Positions 26,130 through 35,099 of a DNA stretch of 64,000 bases are shown here, in pieces. Position numbers and translations under genes: made by a program. The notes below the pieces were generated by a model that was not told the origin of the DNA, ran no database searches, and worked only from the letters and a program-made list of their open reading frames with translations. How positions within the stretch are numbered: position 1 is the first letter of the stretch; each line of letters begins with the position of its first letter. Source of the stretch: Planctomycetaceae bacterium (GTDB lineage Bacteria > Planctomycetota > Planctomycetia > Planctomycetales > Planctomycetaceae); the NCBI GenBank assembly GCA_021732845.1, contig JAKFUF010000012.1, positions 1-64,000 of the forward strand, in the 5' to 3' direction.

Positions 26130-26552
26130 CTACGGCTTCTTGGTTGTCGGGGTCGCGGCCGGTTTTGCGGCCTCGCCAGCCGGTGGCTTGGCCGCCGGCT
26201 TCTTCGCCGCCGCCCGCAGTTCGGCCAGTTTCGTTTTCTGTTCGGCGGTCAGCACCGCCTCGGACTCCGATGCCACTTTGGCCTTCAAGTCGGCAAGCTG
26301 CTTTGCGAGCTTGTCCATTTCCTCGTTGTATTTGGCTTGTACGGCGTAGACTTTGACCTTCTGGTCCTCAGTCAAATTCAGCTTGCCATAGTTTCCGGGA
26401 AGCCGTGGCTTGAACTCCGTCGTGGCTTCCGGCTTGGCAGTGGCTTCCGGCTTGGCAGCGGCTTTCGTCGCTGGCTTTTCCTGGGTGAAAGCCGATGTCG
26501 CGCACAAGGTGGCGATGATGGCAATCCCCAAACCTGTTCTAAACCCACGCAT
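26130..26552 (-). CDS. Small secreted Spy/CpxP-like protein with two LTxxQ motifs
   Basis: A 140-residue protein with a signal peptide (MRGFRTGLGIAIIATLCATSAFTQ). A short Lys/Pro/Glu/Ala repeat (KPEATAKPEAT) precedes a helical domain carrying LTEDQ and LTAEQ, the paired LTxxQ signature of periplasmic Spy/CpxP-type chaperones. The tail is Pro/Lys/Ala-rich. The ATG at 26552 is chosen because AGGAG lies about 7 bases upstream and the signal peptide starts there; a longer frame exists. It may act as an envelope stress chaperone, but no two-component system is adjacent. Confidence 0.75.
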   Translation of the reverse strand: MRGFRTGLGIAIIATLCATSAFTQEKPATKAAAKPEATAKPEATTEFKPRLPGNYGKLNLTEDQKVKVYAVQAKYNEEMDKLAKQLADLKAKVASESEAVLTAEQKTKLAELRAAAKKPAAKPPAGEAAKPAATPTTKKP

Positions 26553-26779
26553 GCCCGGCTCCTGAAATTGAGATGTCAAACGCCGCAGTCTCCTACCGCA
26601 AGAAATGATCCTGCATGACTCTAAATCGCGGGAACACCCCTTTCAAGACCATGGGGCGAAATTGCGAGTCTCCTCAATTTCTCGGTCATTGGCCATCGGC
26701 GGATCTCAGTGCGCCGTTGTGATCCGTTGCAGCGGTGCGATACAGTACCTGCGCATCAGTGTCACCGGAGGATCGCAGC

Positions 26780-29215
26780 ATGCGGAACCGGATTTGGTTA
26801 CAGGCCGTGGGGGTTGCCGTGATTGTTTCCAGCATGGTTGCGGCAACACCGGCCGAAGAAAACCGTGGCTACCGCCAGCCGCCGGCCGCCATCCAGGCTG
26901 TGCTCGATGCGCCGCTCACTCCGGCGGTCTCCCTCAGCCCCGGTCGTGACTGGCTGATCTTCGTCCAGCCGGCGTCGTACCCGTCGATCGCGGAACTCGC
27001 CGCGCCGATGCTCCGGCTCGCCGGACTGCGGATTGATCCGTCGCGCTATGGCCCGCATCGTCCCAGCCGCTATCAAGCCCTGACGCTCAAGCGATTATCC
27101 GATGGGCAAGAGTTCCCGCTGGCAGTCCCGGCAAAGCCACTGCTTGGTTTCCCGCTCTGGTCGCCCGATGGAAAACAGTTTGCCTTCACGAATACCGGCA
27201 GCGACGGGATTGAACTGTGGGTCGGTGATCCGCAGACCGCCACCGTGCGGCAGATTCCCGGAATCCAACTGAACGGGGTGATGGGCGATGAAATTCAATG
27301 GCTGCCCGCGCCAAATGCCGGCAGTCTGCTATGCCTCACCGTCCCGCCAGGACGCACGCCGCCGCCTGCGACGCGCGTCCCCGAGGGGCCGGTCATTCAG
27401 GAAAGCTATGGCAAATCGGCACCTGTCCGCACGTTTCAGGACCTGTTGCAGAACCCACACGATGAGGCGCTGTTCGAACATTACGCGACGTCGCAACTCA
27501 TGCAGGTCGACTTGAACCAGAACCGGGTTGCGCCCGTGGGCGAACCCTCCATCTTTTACATTGTGGACCCTTCGCCAAATGGGCTGAACCTGCTGGTCTC
27601 GCGGATCCGCAGACCCTATTCCTACCTGTTGCCACTGGGCGCGTTTCCGCGCGAGGTGGAAGTCTGGAATCTGGGTGACCAGACGCGCACAACGCTCGCC
27701 AAATTGCCCTTGGCCGACCAGGTGCCAATTGAGGGCGTGCCGACAGGACCGCGCGGACATCAATGGATGGCGACCGCTCCCGCCACGATCCTGTGGATTG
27801 AGGCCCTCGACGAAGGTGATCCGAAGAACAAGGTGCCCTATCGCGACAAGGTCGTGGTCTGGCCCGCACCGTTCAGCTCAATGCCGCGGGAGGTCTTAAA
27901 GGTCGAGCACCGCTACAACGGGATCACCTGGGCGGAAGCGCCGGGGCAGGTCTTCCTGCGCGACTACGACCGCGACCGTCGCTGGGGCCGGACATTTCTG
28001 CTGAACCTCAATGACGAGCCACCAGCACCACGGATTGTCTGGGACAAGTCGGTGCAAAACCGCTACGACGACCCCGGCAGCCCGCTGATGCGGACGCTGC
28101 CGACGGGGCGGCAGGTGATGTGGCAACAGGGGCGAACGATCTTTCTCTCGGGGGCGGGAGCCACGCCCGAGGGAGAGCTGCCGTTTCTGGACAAGTTCGA
28201 CCTGACGACGCTGAAGTCCGAACGCTTGTTTCGCTGTGGGTTGGGGCACTATGAAGCGGCGGTTGCCATGCTGCCGGGCGAGACGCCGAACTTCATGACG
28301 CGGTATGAGAGCCGGACAGAGCCACCAAATTATTTTCTGCGGGCGATCGAAGCGGGCGATGCGGTCAAAGTCACCGAACGCCGCGCGGTCACCAGCTTCC
28401 CGGATCCTGTCCCGCAGGTTCACAAGATCCGTAAGGAACTGGTTTCGTACGAGCGGTCCGATGGCGTGAAGCTCTCCTTCACGATGTACCTCCCGCCGGA
28501 CTATGAACCGGGTCAACGGCGGCCGACGCTCATCTGGGCTTATCCGCTCGAATTCAACGACGCCTCGACCGCCGGGCAGGTTTCCGGTTCTCCCAACCGC
28601 TTCACCCGGCTCAGTGGCTCAACCCACCTGTTCTTCACGCTGCACGGCTATGTCGTTCTGGACGGGGCGACCATGCCGGTGGTCGGCGACCCCGAAACGG
28701 CCAACAACACCTTTATCGAACAGGTCGTGGAGAGCGCCAGGGCGGCTGTCGACAAGGCGGACGCCATGGGCGTGACCGACCGCAATCGCGTGGGAATTGC
28801 CGGACACAGCTATGGGGCCTTCATGACCGCCAACCTGCTGGCGCACAGCGACCTGTTCAAGGCCGGCATCGCCCGCAGCGGAGCCTACAACCGCACGCTG
28901 ACCCCGTTCGGATTCCAGAATGAACGCCGCACGCTGTGGGAAGCTCCCGAGATTTACACGAAGGTCTCGCCGTTTATGTACGCGCAGAACATCAAGGAGC
29001 CTTTGCTCCTGATCCACGGCGACGCGGACAACAACCCCGGCACGTTCCCGCTCCAGACCGAACGCCTCTATCACGCCGTCCGGGGCAACGGCGGCAATGT
29101 CCGCTACGTCAGCCTGCCCCACGAATCCCACGGTTACGCCGCGCGCGAATCGATCGAACACACGCTTTACGAAATGCTGGCGTGGTTCGACAAGTATGTG
29201 AAGGGGGCGGAATGA
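26780..29215 (+). CDS. Secreted prolyl oligopeptidase-family (S9) serine peptidase
   Basis: An 811-residue protein. It has a signal peptide (MRNRIWLQAVGVAVIVSSMVAATPA), an N-terminal beta-propeller-like region (about 40-560) and a C-terminal alpha/beta hydrolase with nucleophile motif GHSYGAF (Ser about 676), acid in HGDADN (about 747) and His in PHESHGY (about 781). This layout is typical of S9 dipeptidyl/oligopeptidases, including the glutamyl endopeptidase subgroup. Substrates are exported peptides. GGAGG lies about 9 bases before the ATG at 26780. The stop overlaps the next gene as ATGA. Confidence 0.9.
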   Translation: MRNRIWLQAVGVAVIVSSMVAATPAEENRGYRQPPAAIQAVLDAPLTPAVSLSPGRDWLIFVQPASYPSIAELAAPMLRLAGLRIDPSRYGPHRPSRYQALTLKRLSDGQEFPLAVPAKPLLGFPLWSPDGKQFAFTNTGSDGIELWVGDPQTATVRQIPGIQLNGVMGDEIQWLPAPNAGSLLCLTVPPGRTPPPATRVPEGPVIQESYGKSAPVRTFQDLLQNPHDEALFEHYATSQLMQVDLNQNRVAPVGEPSIFYIVDPSPNGLNLLVSRIRRPYSYLLPLGAFPREVEVWNLGDQTRTTLAKLPLADQVPIEGVPTGPRGHQWMATAPATILWIEALDEGDPKNKVPYRDKVVVWPAPFSSMPREVLKVEHRYNGITWAEAPGQVFLRDYDRDRRWGRTFLLNLNDEPPAPRIVWDKSVQNRYDDPGSPLMRTLPTGRQVMWQQGRTIFLSGAGATPEGELPFLDKFDLTTLKSERLFRCGLGHYEAAVAMLPGETPNFMTRYESRTEPPNYFLRAIEAGDAVKVTERRAVTSFPDPVPQVHKIRKELVSYERSDGVKLSFTMYLPPDYEPGQRRPTLIWAYPLEFNDASTAGQVSGSPNRFTRLSGSTHLFFTLHGYVVLDGATMPVVGDPETANNTFIEQVVESARAAVDKADAMGVTDRNRVGIAGHSYGAFMTANLLAHSDLFKAGIARSGAYNRTLTPFGFQNERRTLWEAPEIYTKVSPFMYAQNIKEPLLLIHGDADNNPGTFPLQTERLYHAVRGNGGNVRYVSLPHESHGYAARESIEHTLYEMLAWFDKYVKGAE

Positions 29216-29868
29216 TGCAGTTAGTGGATGATCAGGCTGCGCGTCGGACGATCCATCGAGTCGAGAACGGCTTGGCGATGGCGGGGGGCGTCGTCCTGGT
29301 CGGTGGCTGGTGGTTCCTGGGATTGGCCATCGCGGCGCTGTTGGCATTTCCGTTGGGAATTTGCTTCTTGACGCTCTCTAAACGAGCACGCGGCGGGTCA
29401 ACATCGAAGACCCTGGCGTTTCTCATTGCCATCGCGTCTTTGGGCCTCACGACAGCCTTTCTGGCAGGCTGGTTGCTGCTCGGAATTGGACCAATCTATT
29501 CGACATCCAAGTGGCCGGATGGGCTGCGAAAGATGGCGAGTGCCGCTCATGCCGATTACTGGGAGATCCAAGCTGAGACTGTGGAATGGGGGTTGCTGGA
29601 TGCACAGCATGTCTGGCGCATCAAGGTTCCACCAGAGAATTTGCCCGCCGCCGTCGCGACACTTGGAATGGCCGAAGTGCAAGTCAAATCCCTGCCAGTT
29701 GCCTTTCGGAGTGCCTTTCCACCCCTCTGGCGACCCACCTTGTCCAAGGAGTCGCGCTGCTTTGCCACTCCGGACTTCACGGACTTCCCACCCGATGGGG
29801 ACAGCTATTTCGCCGTTTACTCGCCGCTCGCGCAGACGCTGTCCGTTTGGCACCGATATAGCTTCTGA
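29212..29868 (+). CDS. Membrane protein of unknown function
   Basis: 218 residues with two or three hydrophobic segments in the first 90: VVLVGGWWFLGLAIAALLAFPLGICFL and TLAFLIAIASLGLTTAFLAGWLLLGI. A soluble C-terminal domain of about 120 residues with no recognised family follows. The ATG overlaps the S9 peptidase stop (29212-29215), so it is translationally coupled and probably made with the peptidase. The function is not known. Confidence 0.75.
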   Translation: MMQLVDDQAARRTIHRVENGLAMAGGVVLVGGWWFLGLAIAALLAFPLGICFLTLSKRARGGSTSKTLAFLIAIASLGLTTAFLAGWLLLGIGPIYSTSKWPDGLRKMASAAHADYWEIQAETVEWGLLDAQHVWRIKVPPENLPAAVATLGMAEVQVKSLPVAFRSAFPPLWRPTLSKESRCFATPDFTDFPPDGDSYFAVYSPLAQTLSVWHRYSF

Positions 29869-29877
29869 ATTGGGCGT

Positions 29878-30930
29878 TCATGTCGCCGGTGGTGTCGGCA
29901 CCGTCGGTGCCGTAGCTGTCGGCGCGGCGACTTTCTGCATCTCTTTCAGATTCTGCCCCAGCCGAAGCTGGAACAACTGATTGTCGATGCGCAGCGTCAC
30001 GGCGTCCTCTTCGATGGAGACGACCACCCCTTCAATTCCGGCCGAGGTAAATTTGCCCCCTTCCTTGAGCAGGATCGAAGCATCCGTCGATCGGTTGTAG
30101 AGCGTGGCATCGGCCTGGCGGGTTGTGGTGCCGCCCTGCTCTGTCAGATACGCGGCAACCGCTCCGACCAGGTACACAAACTCCTTTTCATCCACCATGT
30201 CGGGCTTGGGGGCCTCCGCCACCCTCGGTGGTGCCATCGGTGGGGCAGGCGGCCGCACGGGGGCGGGCGGACCGTTGTAGCCACGGACAAACAGGTTCTT
30301 GGACTGCAAGCTGTCGTACTCTTTCCGTTCTTTGGTCATCGCCACCGGCTTGAGGTCCGCGGCGAGAAGAGACCCTCGCTTGGGCGCGGTCGGCATGGAG
30401 AGCGCTTCGAGTTGGATCTCGACCTCCAACGACGGGTCATCCGCACGCTTCTTGCTCACCAGATCCAGACTCTTAATCTTGTGGAGCAGGCCAGATTTGT
30501 TGAAGTCGTAGACAAAGTCGCGGACCTGGGCCATGGTCCCTTCCGCCTTGATCGTCGTGGGGATCGCCACGTAGGGCGCGGGTTCGGTGCCGCTGCGGGC
30601 TGGGCGGTTGTCGATCCGTCCGGGAGTGACCACCACTTTGCTGAGCTTGGCCTTCGCGGCCTGTTCCAGCAGCCAGGTCTGGTAAAGCGTGGCTGCGGCG
30701 ACTGGATCTGGCGGCAGACTGCGTGTCGAATTGGCCTTCATGTCACGCGTCGATTTGAGGACCAACAGCTTTTTTTTGCGTTTGGTCTCCAGCGAATCCT
30801 CCAAACTTTGTGACCGTCTGCTGAGACTGGAGAGAGGTTCCATGACCCCGTTCACAATCCACGGTCCCACCTGCCACAGAATCAGGAACCCCAACAGGCC
30901 AACCAACAGCGGACGAGTGCGTGCGTTCAT
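29878..30930 (-). CDS. PilO-like type IV pilus / type II secretion inner-membrane protein
   Basis: A 350-residue protein with one N-terminal transmembrane helix (PLLVGLLGFLILWQVGPWIV), a coiled-coil segment, then an alpha/beta region (IKAEGTMAQVRDFVYDFNKSGLLHKIKSLDL) typical of PilO/GspM-like proteins. A Pro-rich linker follows (PAPVRPPAPPMAPPRVAEAPKP), then a small C-terminal domain reminiscent of PilP/GspC (GVVVSIEEDAVTLRIDNQLFQLRLGQ). It would work with the upstream PilM-PilN fusion in the pilus alignment subcomplex. The stop of that gene overlaps this start (30927-30930). No secretin or ATPase is in the window. Confidence 0.7.
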   Translation of the reverse strand: MNARTRPLLVGLLGFLILWQVGPWIVNGVMEPLSSLSRRSQSLEDSLETKRKKKLLVLKSTRDMKANSTRSLPPDPVAAATLYQTWLLEQAAKAKLSKVVVTPGRIDNRPARSGTEPAPYVAIPTTIKAEGTMAQVRDFVYDFNKSGLLHKIKSLDLVSKKRADDPSLEVEIQLEALSMPTAPKRGSLLAADLKPVAMTKERKEYDSLQSKNLFVRGYNGPPAPVRPPAPPMAPPRVAEAPKPDMVDEKEFVYLVGAVAAYLTEQGGTTTRQADATLYNRSTDASILLKEGGKFTSAGIEGVVVSIEEDAVTLRIDNQLFQLRLGQNLKEMQKVAAPTATAPTVPTPPAT

Positions 30931-32627
30931 GGACGACCTCCTTTGGCCGGGGCGGTTGCCGAGGTGGCAACCGGCTGGGCCGTCGCAGGCTTCTTCTCCG
31001 GTTCTGAGGGTTTGACGCTTGTTTTTCCAGTCACGGGCTTCACTTCAGGCTTGGCTTTGTCCGTTGCGTTCTGGACTGGAACACCCTTCGCCGCAGGTTT
31101 TGGACCGGCCACCGCCACGGTGGCAGGCCGCGGCGGCTGGATGACGATTTCCGACTCGAAATGCCAGGGATAGTACTTGTCGTGTGAGCTGCTGGTTTCG
31201 GACGTGGGAGCCGGGGTGATCGGCGCGCCCAGCGGGAAGCGATCCTTCTCCTTGATGAGCGTATCTGTCAGTGTTTCGACATCCTTCCGTTCGCGGGCCA
31301 GCCCCACGGCAACCACTTTGCCAATCGGATCGCCAGGCTTGGGGTTGGGCTGGTTCGCCTCTTCGAACTTCAGTTCGGTGACGAACAGCCGATCGCGTGG
31401 CGGCAGGTGCTGGCCCAGCTCGGCAAACTCATCCAGCCACCCCACGCTGCGTTTGTTCCACTTGTCGAGCTTTCCCGCCGCAGCCACGACTGGCTCGCCC
31501 TTCTTGATGAACTCATTCAATTCGCGATCCTCCGCGATTTGAAGTTCAAGCTGCGCATTGAGCCGCAGGTACTCGTAGGTGTACCAGGAAATTCCCAGTA
31601 GCGCCGCGACCCCCACGCCGATCCCGGCCAGGATCGCCTGCTTCTTCCGCGGGTCCTTCTTCACCGGTGGCTGCCGGGGGGCGAGAAAGTCGATCGACGC
31701 CACCCGGTCGCCGCTTTGGGAGAGCAGGATGCCGACCGGCCCGGCGTACAGCGATGGGTCGGTGGGCCGCGCGACGCGGGATTCAAGGGTGACGGACGTG
31801 AGCGGATCAAGCAGGTTGACTTCGCAGCCGAGGCGGCTCTTCAGCGAGGTCAACAGGCTGGTGTGGTCGCCGGGACTCACCAGGAGCCAGCCACGTTCCA
31901 CCTTCACCGTGGCGTTCAACCCCTTGAGCGCCACCAGCGCGCGGCTGACTTCCGCCAGCGTGGCTTGCTGCTGTTCGTGGGCGGTGTAGTCTTCGGGCAG
32001 TCGCGTGCCATGCGAGAACAACAGCAACTCGCGCCGTAACACAAAGATTTCGAGGCGCTGGCCATGCCGCGAGACGACAATCGAGGTGTGCGGTTCGGTC
32101 TGGCTGACCTCATTGCGGGCGACCAGTTCCGCCAAGGCGACGGGGGTGATTCCCAATGAGGCCAGTTGCAGCCCAGCAGCCGTGCAGACGGCACGAATCT
32201 GCTCGGCCGACTGCTTCGGGTACGTGGCCACCAGCACTTCCCGCGGCAGCCCCTCCCGCCGGGGAGCGGGAAGGAAGTCGAGCATCAACTCGTCGATCGG
32301 TTGTGACGATTTTGCCGCCGCCTGAAAGCGGACCAGAATGGGCAGTTCGTCATCGGGGGCGTCGGGGACTTCCAACCGCTTCACGACGACATCCGAGCGG
32401 GGAAGCGTCACCACCACCTTTTCGCCGCGGACACCCTGCTTGGCCAGTTCGTCTTTGAGCCACGCGCCGATCTGGGCCGGGTCTGCCTTCTCAAGTTCCG
32501 GCGGCTGTTGAAGTTGGAAGCAGCTCCGGATCCTCACGGCCCCAGCACCCGCAGACGCCGCACCGACTGATGCGGTCATCCCCATCAGTTGGTCGCTGCC
32601 CCATTCCAACGCCATCAGGTCTGGCAC
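30927..32627 (-). CDS. PilM-PilN-like fusion protein (pilus alignment complex)
   Basis: A 566-residue protein. The N-terminal part (about 1-310) looks like the actin-like PilM/GspL fold (MALEWGSDQL..., VVVTLPRSDVVVKRLEVPDAPDDELPILVRFQAA). A transmembrane helix (about 328-352, AILAGIGVGVAALLGISWYTYEYL) follows, with a PilN-like coiled coil and periplasmic part. The tail is a Lys/Pro/Thr/Ala-rich low-complexity linker. In most bacteria PilM and PilN are separate. The GTG at 32627 is chosen because GGAG lies 7 bases upstream; a TTG at 32633 and an ATG at 32615 are alternatives. It is coupled by ATGA overlap to the PilO-like gene. Confidence 0.7.
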   Translation of the reverse strand: MPDLMALEWGSDQLMGMTASVGAASAGAGAVRIRSCFQLQQPPELEKADPAQIGAWLKDELAKQGVRGEKVVVTLPRSDVVVKRLEVPDAPDDELPILVRFQAAAKSSQPIDELMLDFLPAPRREGLPREVLVATYPKQSAEQIRAVCTAAGLQLASLGITPVALAELVARNEVSQTEPHTSIVVSRHGQRLEIFVLRRELLLFSHGTRLPEDYTAHEQQQATLAEVSRALVALKGLNATVKVERGWLLVSPGDHTSLLTSLKSRLGCEVNLLDPLTSVTLESRVARPTDPSLYAGPVGILLSQSGDRVASIDFLAPRQPPVKKDPRKKQAILAGIGVGVAALLGISWYTYEYLRLNAQLELQIAEDRELNEFIKKGEPVVAAAGKLDKWNKRSVGWLDEFAELGQHLPPRDRLFVTELKFEEANQPNPKPGDPIGKVVAVGLARERKDVETLTDTLIKEKDRFPLGAPITPAPTSETSSSHDKYYPWHFESEIVIQPPRPATVAVAGPKPAAKGVPVQNATDKAKPEVKPVTGKTSVKPSEPEKKPATAQPVATSATAPAKGGRP

Positions 32628-33031
32628 GCTCAAACTCCACAGTCAGAAAGTCTTGACGATCAAATCATGGCATCTGACTGGTGCAGATGACAAGAGGATT
32701 TGCCCGGCCCACTCACTTCCGGCCAAAATCGCCACCCATACAAAATTAAAGGCCTCCATGCATGCAGACCGCCACCGCAGTCGGTTCCTGTATGAACAGT
32801 GGCACGGTAGAGCCAAACTGGTCTGAAAAAATCTGGTGTTTTAGGGGATTCAGGAAAATTTGCGGCGGGAGTGTGCCTCGTTGCCAACTGCGGCGCTCAG
32901 AGACGGGAAGCCCGGTCCTACGACTCTTTAGCGGCACGGCGCGAGCCGTCCGGTAAGTGATTGTCCTTTGAAATCGCTCACCGGAGGGCTTGCGCCCAGC
33001 CGCTAGCAAGCGCGCGGCGAGCCTGCCGGCA
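32628..33031. other. Intergenic region with a hairpin repeat
   Basis: About 400 bases between the pilus operon and the NUDIX gene. No frame in it looks coding. It holds an A/T-richer tract near 32740-32870 and the imperfect inverted repeat at 32938-32996, listed separately. A promoter for the minus-strand pilus operon should lie here, but I see no convincing hexamer pair. Confidence 0.6.
32938..32996. repeat. Imperfect inverted repeat, GGCGCGAGCC-TCCGGTGA family
   Basis: GGCGCGAGCCGTCCGGT with TGA close by (32938-32960) is inverted at 32978-32996 (TCACCGGAGGGCTTGCGCC) with a few mismatches. The same words GCGCGAGCCCTCCGGTGAG occur at 62932-62950, so this is a dispersed intergenic motif. It lies downstream of the NUDIX gene and could act as a terminator-like hairpin. 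Confidence 0.55.
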
Positions 33032-33565
33032 TCAGGCTCGATGGCGCAGGAAGTACAGAATCGAATACACCTTGGGATCAATCAGGGCACCTTCCTGCTC
33101 GCGGGCTTTGAGCCACCCGTCAATCTCGGTCAGAGGGACTTCGACGACGGCGATCTGTTCACCGGAAATTCCGCCTCCCGCACCAACACGGGTCAGCCCC
33201 TCCGCCAGCACCAGCGCAATCACTTCGTCACACTGGCCGGGAGATGTCGGCCCGGCGGAAAGGACCGAGACCTTCTCTGCGGTATAGCCGGTCTCTTCGA
33301 CAAGCTCCCTCCGCACGCCGTCCTCAGTCGATTCCGACTCCTGACCCTTGGTGTCGCCGATCAGCCCCGCCGGACAGCCGATCACCGTGGCTTGAACCGG
33401 AACCCGGTACTCCTGGGTAACCAGCAATGCCCCCTCGGGCGTGACTGCGCCAATGAACGCCGCGCGAATCGGCCGGGTGCGCTCGACCCATTCCCAACCA
33501 TTGCGGCGGACAAGTCGCAGGAACCGGCCTTCACCCAGAACTTCGCCTGTCTTGTCAGGTGTCAT
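33032..33565 (-). CDS. NUDIX hydrolase, ADP-ribose pyrophosphatase-like
   Basis: A 177-residue protein whose core reads PAGLIGDTKGQESESTEDGVRRELVEETGY, the NUDIX box with E-x7-REL-x-EE-x-G and a short insertion after the first Gly. The following ISGEQIAVVEVPL and AREQEGALIDPKVYSILYFL fit ADP-ribose/nucleoside-diphosphate-sugar hydrolases. The ATG at 33565 is chosen because the extra residues of the longer frame are Arg/Ser-rich and would run into the divergent MoxR gene's leader. It probably hydrolyses nucleotide-sugar diphosphates as a housecleaning enzyme. Confidence 0.85.
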   Translation of the reverse strand: MTPDKTGEVLGEGRFLRLVRRNGWEWVERTRPIRAAFIGAVTPEGALLVTQEYRVPVQATVIGCPAGLIGDTKGQESESTEDGVRRELVEETGYTAEKVSVLSAGPTSPGQCDEVIALVLAEGLTRVGAGGGISGEQIAVVEVPLTEIDGWLKAREQEGALIDPKVYSILYFLRHRA

Positions 33566-33770
33566 CTGCAGTGCCTTATCAATGACCAATTTATTGGACG
33601 CTGGAATCCAATGTTCGTCGCCTGCGTGAGATCGTACAAGTACGGTCAGTGGCAAGCCACTGCGGGAGCGGGAATGCCGGTTGCACAACGCCACGGTTGA
33701 CGGTCAATCGCCGCCACCCGAGAATCGTTCTCAGGCGTTCGCCCACCCATCCTTCCCCGATCGACTGTTC

Positions 33771-34790
33771 ATGCATCTCCTTCCCGCGTTGCCGGACAAT
33801 GACTTGGAGCTTTTGGCACAGGCTCATGCCGGCTATCAAAAGCTGACGCAGGAAGTGGGGAAGATCATTATTGGGCAGGACGATGCCGTCCGGCCGATTG
33901 TGGCCGCGGTGTTTGCCCAGGGTCACACCCTCGTCATTGGCGTGCCGGGTCTGGCCAAGACGTTGCTGGTCAAGACATTGGCGCAAGTGCTGGGCTGGAG
34001 CTTCAAGCGGATCCAGTTCACACCTGACCTGATGCCCGCCGACATCCTGGGGATGGAGTTGCTGCAGGAAGACCCAGCCACGGGTGCCCGCAGCATGAAG
34101 TTTGTGCCGGGTCCGATCTTTGCCCAAATCATTCTGGCGGACGAAATCAACCGCACCCCGCCAAAGACGCAGGCCGCACTTCTGGAGGCGATGCAGGAGT
34201 ACACGGTCACCAGTTTGGGAAAATCTTACCCGCTGGAACGGCCGTTCCTCGTGTTTGCCACACAAAATCCGATCGAGCAGGAGGGCACGTATCCGCTGCC
34301 GGAAGCCCAGCTCGACCGGTTCATGTTCAGCCTGTGGATGACCTACCCTTCATTTGACGAAGAAGCGTCGATCGTCGCCGCCACCACGGAAGACAACACC
34401 GCCACCGTGGCTCCCGTCTTCACCCAAGAGCAGATGATCGCCTTCCAGCATCTGGTCCGCCGAGTGCCGGTCTCGCGGCATGTTGTGCATTACGCGGTTT
34501 CGCTGGCGCGGGCCACCCGTCCGAGTGACCCGCTCGCCACCGATTTCGTGAAAAACTATGTCTCTTGGGGTGCCGGCCCGCGCGGCAGCCAGAATCTCAT
34601 CCTGGCCGCCAAAGCTCTGGCGGTGCTGGATGGCCAGTCAACCGTGAATGCCGAACATGTCCGGCAGGCGGCCACCCTGGTCCTGCGGCACCGTGTGCTC
34701 CCCAATTACAATGCCGCGGGCGATGGCATCGACGCGGCACAAATTGTGACGCACATCATCGAAAAGCTGGACGAGCCGATCTATGAATGA
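33771..34790 (+). CDS. MoxR-family AAA+ ATPase
   Basis: A 339-residue MoxR ATPase: Walker A GVPGLAKT, Walker B IILADEINR with RTPPKTQAALLEAMQEY, sensor 1 VFATQNPIEQEGTYPLPEAQLDRFMF, and the C-terminal lid. MoxR proteins act as chaperones for metal-cofactor or membrane-complex maturation, usually beside DUF58 and VWA-domain genes. Here those partners are absent within the window: the next gene is a DUF1501 protein 309 bp away. The ATG at 33771 is preferred; the upstream in-frame extension looks non-coding. Confidence 0.92.
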   Translation: MHLLPALPDNDLELLAQAHAGYQKLTQEVGKIIIGQDDAVRPIVAAVFAQGHTLVIGVPGLAKTLLVKTLAQVLGWSFKRIQFTPDLMPADILGMELLQEDPATGARSMKFVPGPIFAQIILADEINRTPPKTQAALLEAMQEYTVTSLGKSYPLERPFLVFATQNPIEQEGTYPLPEAQLDRFMFSLWMTYPSFDEEASIVAATTEDNTATVAPVFTQEQMIAFQHLVRRVPVSRHVVHYAVSLARATRPSDPLATDFVKNYVSWGAGPRGSQNLILAAKALAVLDGQSTVNAEHVRQAATLVLRHRVLPNYNAAGDGIDAAQIVTHIIEKLDEPIYE

Positions 34791-35099
34791 GCGAAATGGA
34801 ACTCGATAGGTACTTGACGCTCATCAACTGGGCTCGGTAACATATGTAAAAGCTTTGATGAGCCGATTTGTCCGGTCGCTGGATTTTCGCTCAAAACCGC
34901 GATAGAAACAAATCCCCAGCGTAACGAAACTGGGAGTCTTGCCAATACACTGCAGCCCCACGACAAAAAGCTGTCGCCCCCGCCTGAATCGAGAAAAAAC
35001 AAACTCTGTGGCATCCCGTATGCTGCAGCTTTGTGTGCCAGCGCAGTAGAACCTGCCTGTGGCTCCCACCTTGTTCATTCCTTCCCAGACCCACAAACC
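34791..35099. other. Intergenic region with a candidate promoter
   Basis: 309 bases between the MoxR gene and the DUF1501 gene with no coding-like frame. TTGACG (34814-34819) and TAACAT (34838-34843), spaced by 18 bases, form a plausible sigma70-type promoter for the downstream gene, with a long leader of about 250 bases. I see no terminator with a T-run. Confidence 0.4.
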
